64,000 nt of DNA from Cylicocyclus nassatus (Eukaryota > Nematoda > Chromadorea > Rhabditida > Strongylidae), in contig CATQJL010000112.1 of NCBI GenBank assembly GCA_958299035.1, forward strand, positions 47,512,941 through 47,576,940, written 5' to 3'. Positions within the stretch are counted from its first letter, which is position 1; every line of letters starts with the position of its first letter. The translations under genes and the position numbers were made by a program. Below are positions 55,324 through 64,000 of the stretch, piece by piece. The notes beneath the pieces were generated by a model. It had not been told where the DNA came from. It did not search any database and was given only the letters and a program-made list of their open reading frames with translations.

Positions 55324-56211
55324 TTAGGTTGTAAAGAAAATTCCCGGGCACTTTTGGAAATTTCATTTTCAAACGCATTTTTTCGGCGCCCCGTCGGGCT
55401 TTGACACCAAGTTTTTAATACTGTTCAATAGAGGGAAGCCTAAAGTTTTCAATACGGCTTCTGATTTTTGTCAATGCCAAGACGTGTTTGATCTGCACAT
55501 CAAAAAGAAAAATCTTTCCAACCATAAAAATTTCACAATTTTACTTTCTACAGCCATTTTTTGCGCAGTTCAAAGAAATTCGTCTAAATCATGGGTGATC
55601 TGATTGAGAAGCCTGTTAACTTCTAACCCGCAGCTGCACTCGAGTTTTGCGATTTGCGCTTAGAAAATACAAGCTGTCAAACTTGCCTCTGGCGAGAATC
55701 GTCGCGCCTGGAGGATGGGTCCAAAAGGTGTGTAAGGCATTACCTCAACAATGTTCGCAATAATCAAAGATTTGGTCCACCCTATGCAGAACGACAAGAC
55801 TTCAAAATCACTTACTCGAAAAATGGTGCATTTTTAGGGGCAAAAAATGGTCGATTTTTCAAACTTTCTCGAAAAAATTTTTGTGGAGGTGGTCCTGCAA
55901 AAGCCTGAATGGTTCCCATAACAGCCCCAACAGACTTCCATATAACTACAGCATTTGAGCTCTCCAGCTTTCATCGTGCCTGAAATAATCTTGCACAAAC
56001 AAGCTACTTTTCGCGACGAACCTTTTTCCCTTCTGCGCATGCTGGTGGACAGCAGTGAGTTGCTGAAAAGCCAGCAAGACAAATATATGTTGCAGACAAA
56101 ATTGTCTTTGCAATGAAGTTTGCAGCTTCAAAAAAGAATCAATCTGCTTGGAGTTCCAGCGATTTGAAGAAAAAATTTCGCAAGTGCCCGGAAACTTTCT
56201 TTACAACCTAA
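55324..56211. mobile_element. TTAGGTTGTAAAG mariner-type MITE
   Basis: Starts TTAGGTTGTAAAGAAAATTC and ends with the inverse (with GTGCCCGG/CCGGGCAC just inside), TA on both sides, 888 bp. Internal open frames on both strands are short and unrecognised. There is no transposase. Confidence 0.8.
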
Positions 56212-56213
56212 TA

Positions 56214-57088
56214 CAAAAAAATCCGCTACTCCTGGAAAAGTATCCAATAGATTTCGCTTGGATATTTACTAGATTTCGCTTCACTTTAAAAAAAGCCTTG
56301 TAATATCCAAACCTTTGAATTTATTACAAGGGTTTTTCGGCACGTGGGCGAACTCCGCGTTATTTAAGGAAAAGATTAAATATAAAAGGCAAATTCAAAA
56401 CACTAGAAAATTTGGGGATGTAAAGGAAAGGCTGTCTTGTAGGAATTTTGGTAATCAAGGTTATCGCTTCACCTCTACAGAAGCGCTAAGGTGCGAAAAG
56501 GATTTAAATCCAATGCATGGACTTCTGGGGGAGTAAAAAGAATTCATACCCTTTCTGAAATTTCGGGGGAGCGCACTTGAATTTTGATCACTTTGCTGAG
56601 GAAGCCTTGTTTGAGAAAAATTGGCAGAACTTTCCAAATAACCCATAGGTAATCCGATATGACTTTGGTCAGACCATTAGTGTTCAAAAACAACGCCGCA
56701 TATTTTTAATAGTCCCGTTTGTTTGTGCCGTAAGCTGCAACATAAAACAAATAGTTTTTTTCAAATGTCTTTTTTTAAAGGTCATCATTTAGTAGTATCC
56801 ACTGTTTCTGTGAAAACTGGACGCTTTGAAAAACGAGAGCCTATTGTTAGTGTGCAAATAAGTGTAGCATTGACTCACTAATGTATTGACCTCACCCCAC
56901 TTGCTAGCGACCCGTAGGGTCGCTAGTACAAGCATATATATATATATATATGCAACTAGGCAAAGTGCACGTAAACGTCTCGTCCATAGGGACATGAATA
57001 ATATGGCTCATCGTCAACATGTTGAAGATAAAACATCATTTTTATTTACTTAAATCACTCGTACTATATCAATTGCCAGACTTTGCAG
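56214..57088. other. Intergenic
   Basis: No gene. A hydrophobic stretch ending at a donor (near 56700-56731, IFLIVPFVCA/GTAAGC) could be a signal-peptide exon for the next feature, but no in-frame ATG precedes it. A short (TA)n tract lies at 56935-56951. Confidence 0.35.
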
Positions 57089-57202
57089 GAGTCTTTCAGT
57101 GCTGCCCCCGGTAAAGGACAATGTTATGTGCCAAAAGGAAGTGACTGTTATAGATGCGATTGTGTGAAACCAGCGAAATGCTACAAAGGAGAGTGCCGAT
57201 AA
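57089..57202 (+). CDS. Orphan terminal exon for a six-cysteine secreted-type peptide
   Basis: After the acceptor CTTTGCAG (57081-57088), 37 codons are open in phase 0 to TAA. They encode ESFSAAPGKGQ and then a Cys-rich core with spacing C-x7-C-x2-C-x1-C-x5-C-x4-C, basic and rich in Tyr, Lys and Asp. Six cysteines at close spacing followed directly by a stop are typical of mature disulphide-bonded secreted peptides. The spacing matches no family I can name with confidence. The signal-peptide exon is not found, so this is a partial gene or relic. Defence, effector or matrix roles are possible. Confidence 0.45.
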   Translation, partial: ESFSAAPGKGQCYVPKGSDCYRCDCVKPAKCYKGECR

Positions 57203-57883
57203 ATTAGTGCACTGCCTCGACGATTCAGTAATGAGCAAGTAAAATTCGTACATATCTCTCTATCGTATGCTTAATGCTCTCGAAAATATACAATATCACT
57301 ACGATCACAAATTCCATGCATTAATATTGAATTGAAGGATATTCTGTTATGTAAGGTCTTACTTGAACTGCTCGGATATACTCAGTCATTTTAAACGGAC
57401 TTGTGCTCAGTTAATCTAAATTTCCGTAACAGCATAAAAAACAACACTGTATAGACTGCTTCGTTTAATAGAGGAAATCTCGAGGATCATTTTTGATCAA
57501 AACCAGACCGTAGGCCTTCGATGCCGAGAGATAATTCAAGTAAATAAATCAAAAGAGGAGACACTCTTTGACCTCGCTTCAGTACGTGCATATATGCCTT
57601 GGTATTACAAAACTTTACAAACGGCGCAAGCGGAAAGTATTTGGTGAATGGGCCCTGCTAGCTCCTACTTTAATCCAGCACCTTCAACCTTGGACTCATC
57701 GATTTTCTTTACTCAGAGGAACTTGTTGCCTTGTGGAACAATCATATACTTAGCTTCCGAAGGCTAAATCTACAGGCAAGAAACTTTGTACATAATGTGA
57801 GTTTGTGCTGTGCTGTTCATCAAGCCCATATCCAGTGGCTAATAGGAGATCTAACATGGAGGCGCATTGCGGAGATAATTTTT
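57203..57883. other. Intergenic
   Basis: No gene is supportable. One open frame (57568-57753) is unrecognised and lacks splice context. Confidence 0.5.
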
Positions 57884-58973
57884 GCAAGAATCTCTCTTAA
57901 GTGAGACCGTACTTCGCCCACGTGGGTTGACCTTAGGCCTACAAATCATTAGATCAAGAGTTGCAAAATTCAATAAGAAAGTGCAAGAGAAGCCCTTTTT
58001 ATGATGCAAATTTCACTGCAGCAACAACGAAAACCCCTTAGAACCGTTCTTTCGAACATACAAAGACAAAGATGGATAGAACTTGTTCCAGTAGACTGAG
58101 ATCGATACCTGTAATTACACTTGAGTTGTTGTCTATACATTGATTGTGCACCTTGATAATTAGGTTGTTCTCCATTCGCATCATACAGAAAGGATTACGG
58201 GGATTATTTCATGATTGTTGCAAAGCACAAACAGCCAACAAATTTGAAATACAGTCGTTTTTAGAGAAAACTTGTTTAGTTTTTCTCTTCAGATTTTCTC
58301 TGCATTTTCTTGCTCTTTCGTTCTTCCAGGATTTCTATTCAAATCTGTTTACACATTATGTTTCGTATGGCACTGGCTCGCGCATTTCGAAATTTTTCAT
58401 CGAATGAATATCGAATAAATTTGAAAATGGAAAATTTTGAATAAACGAATATCGAATAAAATCGAAAAAAAACCCGAAAAAACGAAGTATCAAATAAATT
58501 CGGAATTCAGAATTTTTTGAATGAATGAATTCCGAATGAAGTTGGACCAAGAATATCGAATGAGCGAATACCGTTTATATTCGAACATTGGGAGTCGAAT
58601 TTCGAATAAATATTCGAATAAATTCTCATAACTGTAGAACCATATCTAAACCTTACTGACATATCCGGCTAAAGCCGGTTCATTCATAGTCACCAGCCTC
58701 ACATCCCCCCCCCCTGCCCGGTACCAGCTCCCGCCTTGCAGCACAAAATTTTCCAAAAATCGATAAAATCGGTAAATTAAATTTTTATTCATAATCAGCA
58801 TTCTTATTTACCCTACTGTACCAAGCTCCAGCCCCGTAGCTCTAGCTTAAGTTGAAGCAGTTGTGCAATATGAGTTTAGCAAGCAATAGTGCTCACTAGT
58901 GTGGACCTCTGCGTACCAAAAGCATGAGCAACGTAAAGGAAGAGAAACAAGCATGTCAACATACTTCCAGTAA

Positions 58974-59165
58974 TTGAACGTGAACCAGGACCATGAGCTC
59001 GAAACCTCATTGATCGAAAATGCGATCAATCAAAATCCACATCTATCTTTTTACTGTCGCAAGCAGTCGAAGGAATGCGAGTTTCCATACAGTTCAAAGG
59101 TGATCACGGCTGGAAAAAGATGCATTATCGAGTTCTGCGGAAAAACGCACACGAGGCGAGCTTGA
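58974..59165 (+). other. Unrecognised open frame in the block-2-specific segment
   Basis: It starts only at TTG, with TAA just before. The text is protein-like, with four Cys (FYCRKQSKECEFPYSS, RCIIEFCG) resembling a zinc-binding or Cys-rich module. It has no clear acceptor in phase. It could be an exon carried by an element or chance. Confidence 0.25.
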
Positions 59166-59430
59166 TACTCAGCAGTTGGTTCTAATACAAACTCGAATAA
59201 TTTGAATACGATCTTTATTCGAATACGAATTCGAGAAAACATTCGAATAAAATCTATTCAAAACCCTGTTTTTTGATTATTCGAGTTTCGAATTTTATTC
59301 GAAACCCGTTTTTTGAATATTTGAGTTTCAAGTTATTTTCGAAAATGGGAAAACTTAACGAATATATTCGAATGTTTTATGAATGATCAAATTTTTACTC
59401 GATTCGGACCCAAGTATAATGCACAACCCT

Positions 59431-59685
59431 CTAATAGCTGCGCTGGAAGAGTGACATTGCCGGCGCTGAGCTCCCTAGTTGTAAATATGTTCGATAGTGA
59501 GGGATGTCTAATTGCTCGTTGATCGCTACATGCCTACCGGTTTCGCCTACGTACTGATCTTCACATGATTGATACGTCGTACGTAAAGCATTTAAGATAA
59601 ACTGCTGCTTTGGAAACCTGTAAAAAGCTTCAGAATCAGCTCGGAAAGCTGGATTCAGATGTATTATACTATAGTGGCAACGCAA
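59431..59685 (-). pseudogene. Penelope-like GIY-YIG remnant, block 2
   Basis: The frame includes EDQYVGETGR and INEQLDIPHYR, the GIY-YIG-type signature of Penelope-like endonucleases. It is 84 codons long and interrupted relative to block 1. Upstream reverse transcriptase is not seen. Confidence 0.65.
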
Positions 59686-59703
59686 CGTGTCGATGAGAAT
59701 TGC

Positions 59704-60480
59704 TAGGTTGTTCCGAAGGTTTGTATGAAAATTTCAATCAAAATTTTGTATCAAAACTTCAATCGCTTATATTTTTATTACAAGACCAACCTCAATGGAG
59801 ATAATCACCGTGGATTTCAGTAATCTTTTGCCCGTCTGTCGGGCAGTTCTTCGGCGCCATTTCTCCAGAAGTCGAATGGCTGGCGCAGAAAAGTCGTCAA
59901 AAGCGATTTTGACATTCTTTTTCTTTCTTTTTTTTTGAACCGTTTCCCATTTAGGAACTGCTTCAGCGGACAAAAGAGCTTGTAATCGCAGGGCGAGAGA
60001 TCGGGGCTATGCATGGATAAGAAGCACCTGCCATTCTGATTCGGCTAATTTTTACTGGGTTGCTGAAGCTCGATGAGCCGCGGCGTTGTCGTGAAGTAAG
60101 TACATGGCTGCAAGTTTCTGGCTTTTTTCTCGAATTGCGGCTACAATATTTCAAGCTGTTGTGTGTACAGGATAGAGGTAACGGTATAGCTCGCTCATAG
60201 TAGACCATCCCTCGAATCAAACCAGCAGCAAAGCATAACCTTGCGGTGGCTGCGTTCCATTTTCAGCTGTTCTTCTCGTGGTAGGCAAAAGGCACGCCTC
60301 TTCACATTATCGTAAAAAATCCAGCTTTCATTCCCAGCAATCATATTCTCTAGGAGATCTTTGTGGGTAAAACAGGAAAGTTGGCAGAAGTTCACTTTTT
60401 TCACTTCTTCACTAAGTCCACAAGAAATCGCGTGCGAAGGGGAAAGGGGACGAGCTGAGAGCAACTCCAAAATCACCATT
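59704..60480 (-). pseudogene. Mariner transposase, decayed, block 2
   Basis: A terminus TAGGTTGTTCCGAAGG lies at about 59704. The minus strand encodes HSPDLSPCDYKLF and LPDRRAKDY (mariner catalytic end, which includes the third acidic residue) and, higher up, NMIAGNESWIFYDNVKRRA (region of the second catalytic Asp, here Asn-Glu). The pieces lie in different frames, so it is dead. It shares the insertion point with block 1, so it predates the duplication. Confidence 0.75.
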
Positions 60481-60589
60481 CAGTGTAATTAAAAAACCCA
60501 TTCATACAGCACGTTTCGAAATAGATAAATCAATAGCGCTGGCAAAACGGTCGAAAGGAAACCCACGTTTCAAAATCAATCATAATCTA

Positions 60590-61513
60590 TTAGGTTGTCA
60601 AGAAAACAATGTCGTTTTTTATTTGCTTGCTTGAACAAAGCAACCAGACTTAACCCAATAAAAGGTAATAGGTATTGTTTGATAGAGCAAAACAAGCTCT
60701 ACAAGAAGGCGTCCATGATTATGCGCCAAGCTCGATCCACGGATGGATCGAACTCAAAATCTGAAGATTTTCAAATACCCAAAAAATCGAAAAAAAATCA
60801 GATCTTCGTCCAAAAAATTTCTACGGACCTCCACTCACACACGTGAATGCTTTCGATATCTGATATCCATATGTGCAGCTGCTGTACTTTTTCCTTGACT
60901 AGAAACTGAGAAAACGAAAATTTCCGTGTTTTTCTAAAAGCAATGCTGAGCCGTTCTTGCTTATGTGATTCTATACTACAAGCCTAGGTAAGTATAACTA
61001 TAGATTTTCAGCCTATTCCGAGCTGTAGTTTTTGAGAAATGTCACTTTTAGCACTAAAACTGAAAAGAAAAAAGTTGATTTCGACATTTCTCAAAAACTA
61101 CTGCTCGGAATGGGCTGAAAATCTATAATACTTAACTAAGCTTGTAGTATAGAATTACATATGCAAGAACGGCTCAGCATTGCTTTTAGAAAAACACGAA
61201 AATTTTCGTTTTCTCAGTTTCTAGTCAAGGAAAAAGTACAGCAGCTGCACATATGGATATCAGATATCGAAAGTATTGACGTGTGCGAGTGGGAGGTCCG
61301 TAGAAATTATTGGGACGAAGATTTGATTTTTTTCGATTTTTGGGCATTTGGAAATCTTCAGATTTTGAGTTCGATCTATCCGTGTATCGAGCTTGGCGCA
61401 AATTATAAACGCTATCTTGTAGAGCTTGCTTTGCTCTATCGAACAATACCCATTACCTTTTATTGGGTTGAGTCTGGTTGCTTTGTTCAAGCAAGCAAAT
61501 AAAAAACGACACT
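60590..61513. mobile_element. Foldback mariner-type MITE with clipped right end
   Basis: The left end is TTAGGTTGTCAAGAAAACAA. The two halves mirror each other from 60605 inward to a centre near 61045. The right end reads AAAAAACGACAC/TAATATA, missing about 17 terminal bases relative to the left. The paired open frames on both strands are mirror by-products. Confidence 0.8.
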
Positions 61514-61754
61514 AATATATATAAACAAAACCGGTTCTCTGTAAATTTGTTCGTTTGTAAGTATGTGGTCTATAGACTCTCTTTTGTGTGAACGGGTGGG
61601 GATAAAATTCGTCTTCCTATAAATAAGGTACAGCGCAGAAGATAGGATACTTATTGCAACGATTTGTTAGGCCCTTCAATCGATTTATCGATTTGTTTAT
61701 TTACATCGATGGTTCACCAACCATTGTTGGATCATTTCCTCATAGTCATGTAAG
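61514..61754. other. Old repeat next to the Gypsy fragment
   Basis: Resembles 5036-5260 in layout. No gene. Confidence 0.4.
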
Positions 61755-62502
61755 TTAGGACGCCACCGTTCAACCCACAATCGATTGGACTCGCTGAATG
61801 CTTCGTTGGAACTTTTAAGAGAGGAATTATGAAGCTAAAGGGAGAAGAAAACCTTTCTGAAGCCTTGTCGAAGTTATCACTCTGCTATCGGTGTACGCCC
61901 TCCCGCCCTCGCCAGATAATCGTTTCACGGCTGAGATGTTTCTCGGACGAAGGATTAATACTCCGCTTACACGTTTGGTCACTGACGCTTAGATTGTTAA
62001 ACCAAGCTACTCCCCGGAACGAATCCTGGGATGGAAGCTCAATACATCCGCAGACACGGAGCCAAGACGAAACACTTCGTTATCCATGCTGTCTATGCTC
62101 GCGACTACCGCAATCCAGCAATCCTACTTGAATCCCAGGAATCTTACAAGCAGGATTGGACGCGCTCTACAATGTAGAAGTTGAAAGATTCACATGGAAT
62201 CGCCATGCCAATCAGCTACGCCCTCGAGAGTTTCCGATGCTACCAGCACGCTACTGGAAGAGTTAAATTTTTCGGATTTTGAGCTCTCCAGACAGTCGAC
62301 TCCCGCCGTGTTCGTTGATGTTCCTGCCGCCGACGCCAATCACATTGATGTTGTGCCAAATCCTGATGTTGCTGCGGCCAATGCCGAACCAAGGGAAGCT
62401 GATGAATCCGTTAGTCGAATGTCTTCGCGTCCTGCTCGTGCCGCTCGCAAAGGACTCGTCAACCACCATGCAGTTTCAACCCTCGAAGAAACGATACAAT
62501 GA
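61755..62502 (+). pseudogene. Ty3/Gypsy-like integrase, decayed (copy 2)
   Basis: The frame at 61829 and the sequence just before it carry the end of the integrase core (the conserved SIGLAE-type segment and the downstream helix). A frameshift follows; the next frame continues with the core-to-C-terminal linker and reaches NQLRP near 62221. The Ala/Asp/Glu-rich extension is open from 62194 to 62502 in a third frame. At least two shifts and a stop make it dead. The duplicated part corresponds to 1-570; here about 190 bp more of the 5' side are visible before similarity to a retrotransposon ends. Confidence 0.75.
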
Positions 62503-62592
62503 CTAATTAAAAAGATGTTGTAGAGTGACACTAGGTTGCTTGTAAATGTAGTAAATGAACCTCTATAGTATATATCTCTTTTGTTTACAATC

Positions 62593-62603
62593 ATCCTTTA
62601 GGC
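62593..62603 (+). repeat. Left target-site duplication (ATCCTTTAGGC)
   Basis: This 11-mer occurs again at 63388-63398, immediately flanking the RTE insert, and only once at the corresponding place in LTR copy 1 (about 659-669). Confidence 0.95.
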
Positions 62604-63387
62604 AGTCCAATTGGACTGCGAATCAATCGGAAGAAGACCCAGTTCATGAAGAACGGCCTAATTGAGGATACGGAATTGAAGCTGGAAGATTCCCCAATCA
62701 CGGAGACCTCTTCTTACGTGTATTAGGACGTTCAATGAACATGCAGAACGACTTGAAAGAAGAACTTAACAAAAGGCGAAGAGCAGCTTGGGCCGCTTAC
62801 GGGCCTTTGAAAGAAGCCACCGACCAACTAACGGACCCTGCGCTCCGAGCTCATCTGTTCGATTCAACCGTTCTCCCAGCGCTCTGCTACGCAGCCGAGA
62901 CGTGGGCTGACACTGCTACCACGTCGAAAGCTCTTCGTACCACCCACAGAGCGATGGAGCGGAGTCTTCTGAAGTTTAACCGACGTACGCAACATCTTGC
63001 CGGACTTCGCAGTTCTGATTTAAGAAGTATGTCCCGTCTACGAGACCCAGTCGAGTATGTTTCGAAGGTAAAGTACCGATGGGCCGGTCACATTGCAAGA
63101 AGAACAGACGACAGATGGACGTTAAGAACGCGGTAATGGATCCCTCGCGATGTAAAACGCCCTCGAGGAAGACCCCCACCAGGTGGGCAGATGTGTTCGT
63201 GGAAAGGATGGACAAGCTGAAAAACCAGCTGGAAGCGAATTTTACACCTAGATCTCGTGATCTTCGCCATCAACGACCGATACGAAAATCGTGGTTGACG
63301 CTTGCGAGGGATAGGAACGGATGGAAGCTGTGCTGCGGCCCGCACGACACGTGAGGACGGGCCAACTAAGATCTAAGATCTAAGAAG
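62604..63387 (+). mobile_element. 5'-truncated RTE-type non-LTR retrotransposon
   Basis: A 784-bp insert that begins within the reverse transcriptase C-terminal part. The first codons read NRKKTQFMKNG, then frames with LFDSTVLPALCYAAETWAD, RRTQHLAGLRSSDLRSMSR and GHIARRTDDRW, all hallmarks of nematode RTE polyproteins. A stop or shift near 63135 splits the frame, which resumes (RKTPTRWADVF...) to a natural end at about 63354. The 3' tail is a short AAGATCT-type tandem repeat, as in RTE. The direct repeats of 11 bp flank it. It inserted after the host fragment was duplicated, or only in this copy. Confidence 0.92.
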
Positions 63388-63535
63388 ATCCTTTAGGCTA
63401 TATAAGAGCTTCTTTTGCGGTAATATTCATCCTTTATTCTTCCTTCATTCCTCGCTTCTGACATTTGTACCAAACGCCAATAAAGCACTGATGCTATTCG
63501 TGTCCCGGATCCACAGAAAGAAGAAGATCACAACA

Positions 63536-64000
63536 CTTAACAAATCCTAAACTGAAAAGCAATTTTTTACGCATTCTAACGGTATCATATCGCACTGCCG
63601 TGAGCTGTCAAGGTACTATACGACTACCTTAGCATTTTTGGCGAAATGTGATGGCTATTTAAGTTGCACCAAAAACATCAAAAATTTTGTTATTCGGAAT
63701 ATACGGTTTTTATAATTTGCAAGTATTCTGAATAGAAACAACGAGCATTGGAGAGACAAGCTTTTTCGTTATTTTAGGCACAAAGTACTGCATTTATTAT
63801 ATATCGTGGAGTTACCGCAAAAAATGCACATGCACATCGCCTATCCACAGTTTTTAGAAACTTGCATCTATGCATTTGAGTGAGTTTGCAGTAATCAGCA
63901 CTTATTGTTTCATTTGGAATTTGAGGCCATGGAGCTGACTGATAAAATACAATCAATCAATGTGTTTAAGCACACAACATTTTGTCCTATACTGTAGAGA
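63536..64000. repeat. Flank duplicated at 810-1300
   Basis: Nearly identical to 810-1300 up to the window edge, so the duplicated unit continues beyond the window. No gene. Confidence 0.8.

Larger units (their letters stand above)
57884..60480. repeat. Composite repeat block, copy 2
   Basis: Paralogue of 24327-27840 in the same order. It lacks the Harbinger-like insert (single TTA at 58038-58040) but has an extra segment of about 590 bp (about 58894-59479). CGAATA-rich repeats lie at 58390-58620 and 59190-59400. Confidence 0.8.
62516..63535 (+). mobile_element. Putative LTR (copy 2), split by an RTE insertion
   Basis: Matches 579-809 on both sides of the insert, with TGTTG at 62516, TATATAA at about 63397-63403, AATAAA at about 63479-63484 and CAACA at 63531-63535. 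Confidence 0.55.

Noticed and set aside
60595..61502. Opposing frames of 70-113 codons
   Set aside because: They are mirror products of the foldback element at 60590-61513.
1..64000. tRNA, rRNA, SL RNA or snRNA genes
   Set aside because: I looked for tRNA B-box-like GGTTCGAATCC, spliced-leader and 5S-like sequence by eye and found none convincing; a covariance-model search would be decisive.

Overview
The window looks like nematode nuclear DNA, probably from a parasitic strongylid (hookworm-like). The evidence is AT-rich sequence, short phase-clean introns, poly-T/CAG acceptors of the spliced-leader trans-splicing type just upstream of start codons, and fragments of Penelope-like, RTE, Ty3/Gypsy and mariner elements. 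The species is an inference. It is draft assembly: a run of exactly 500 Ns (23266-23765) is bounded on both sides by the SMART cDNA/amplification primer sequence pointing into the gap.

Layout. 1-1300: 3' end of a Gypsy-like retrotransposon plus flank, duplicated at 61755-64000. 2554-2671: candidate secreted-protein exon. 3728-5012: palindromes and a foldback mariner-type MITE. 6369-6675: a compact two-exon gene for a 63-residue secreted cationic peptide, followed tail-to-tail by a decayed Penelope-like element (6690-7760). 8011-19701: fourteen TIR elements of several families stacked end to end, separated only by (TA)n. 20160-22347: a diverged duplication, one copy holding a TTAA-flanked MITE and the other the empty site. 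22370-23060: TCGAT-rich minisatellite. 24327-27840: a composite block (Penelope and mariner remnants plus a Harbinger-like insertion) paralogous to 57884-60480. 28785-29545: another TA-flanked MITE.

The gene-bearing core is 30.7-38.2 kb. It holds a candidate two-exon secreted peptide (30705-30998), two tandem intronless paralogues with a PB1-like N-terminal domain (31565-31990 and 32967-33722), and on the minus strand a three-exon ribosomal stalk protein P0 gene (35591-37730). The P0 gene has good splice sites and the diagnostic C-terminus, but four small frameshifting deletions and a MITE 28 bp upstream of its start codon. 38.3-47.3 kb holds hairpins, minisatellites, a nested composite element and several orphan exon candidates.

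47345-52860 is a satellite of roughly 160-170 bp monomers in a higher-order repeat of about 1487 bp. 53946-56211 holds a piggyBac-like MITE containing a nested Tc1-like foldback, then a mariner-type MITE. 57089-57202 is an orphan exon for a six-cysteine peptide. The window ends with the second Gypsy fragment, whose LTR is interrupted by a 5'-truncated RTE retrotransposon with an 11-bp target-site duplication.

Most of the sequence is repeat-derived. The genes show no operon-like cooperation. The most novel candidates are the small secreted peptide genes, the paralogous PB1-like pair, and the dense TA-targeted element stack.
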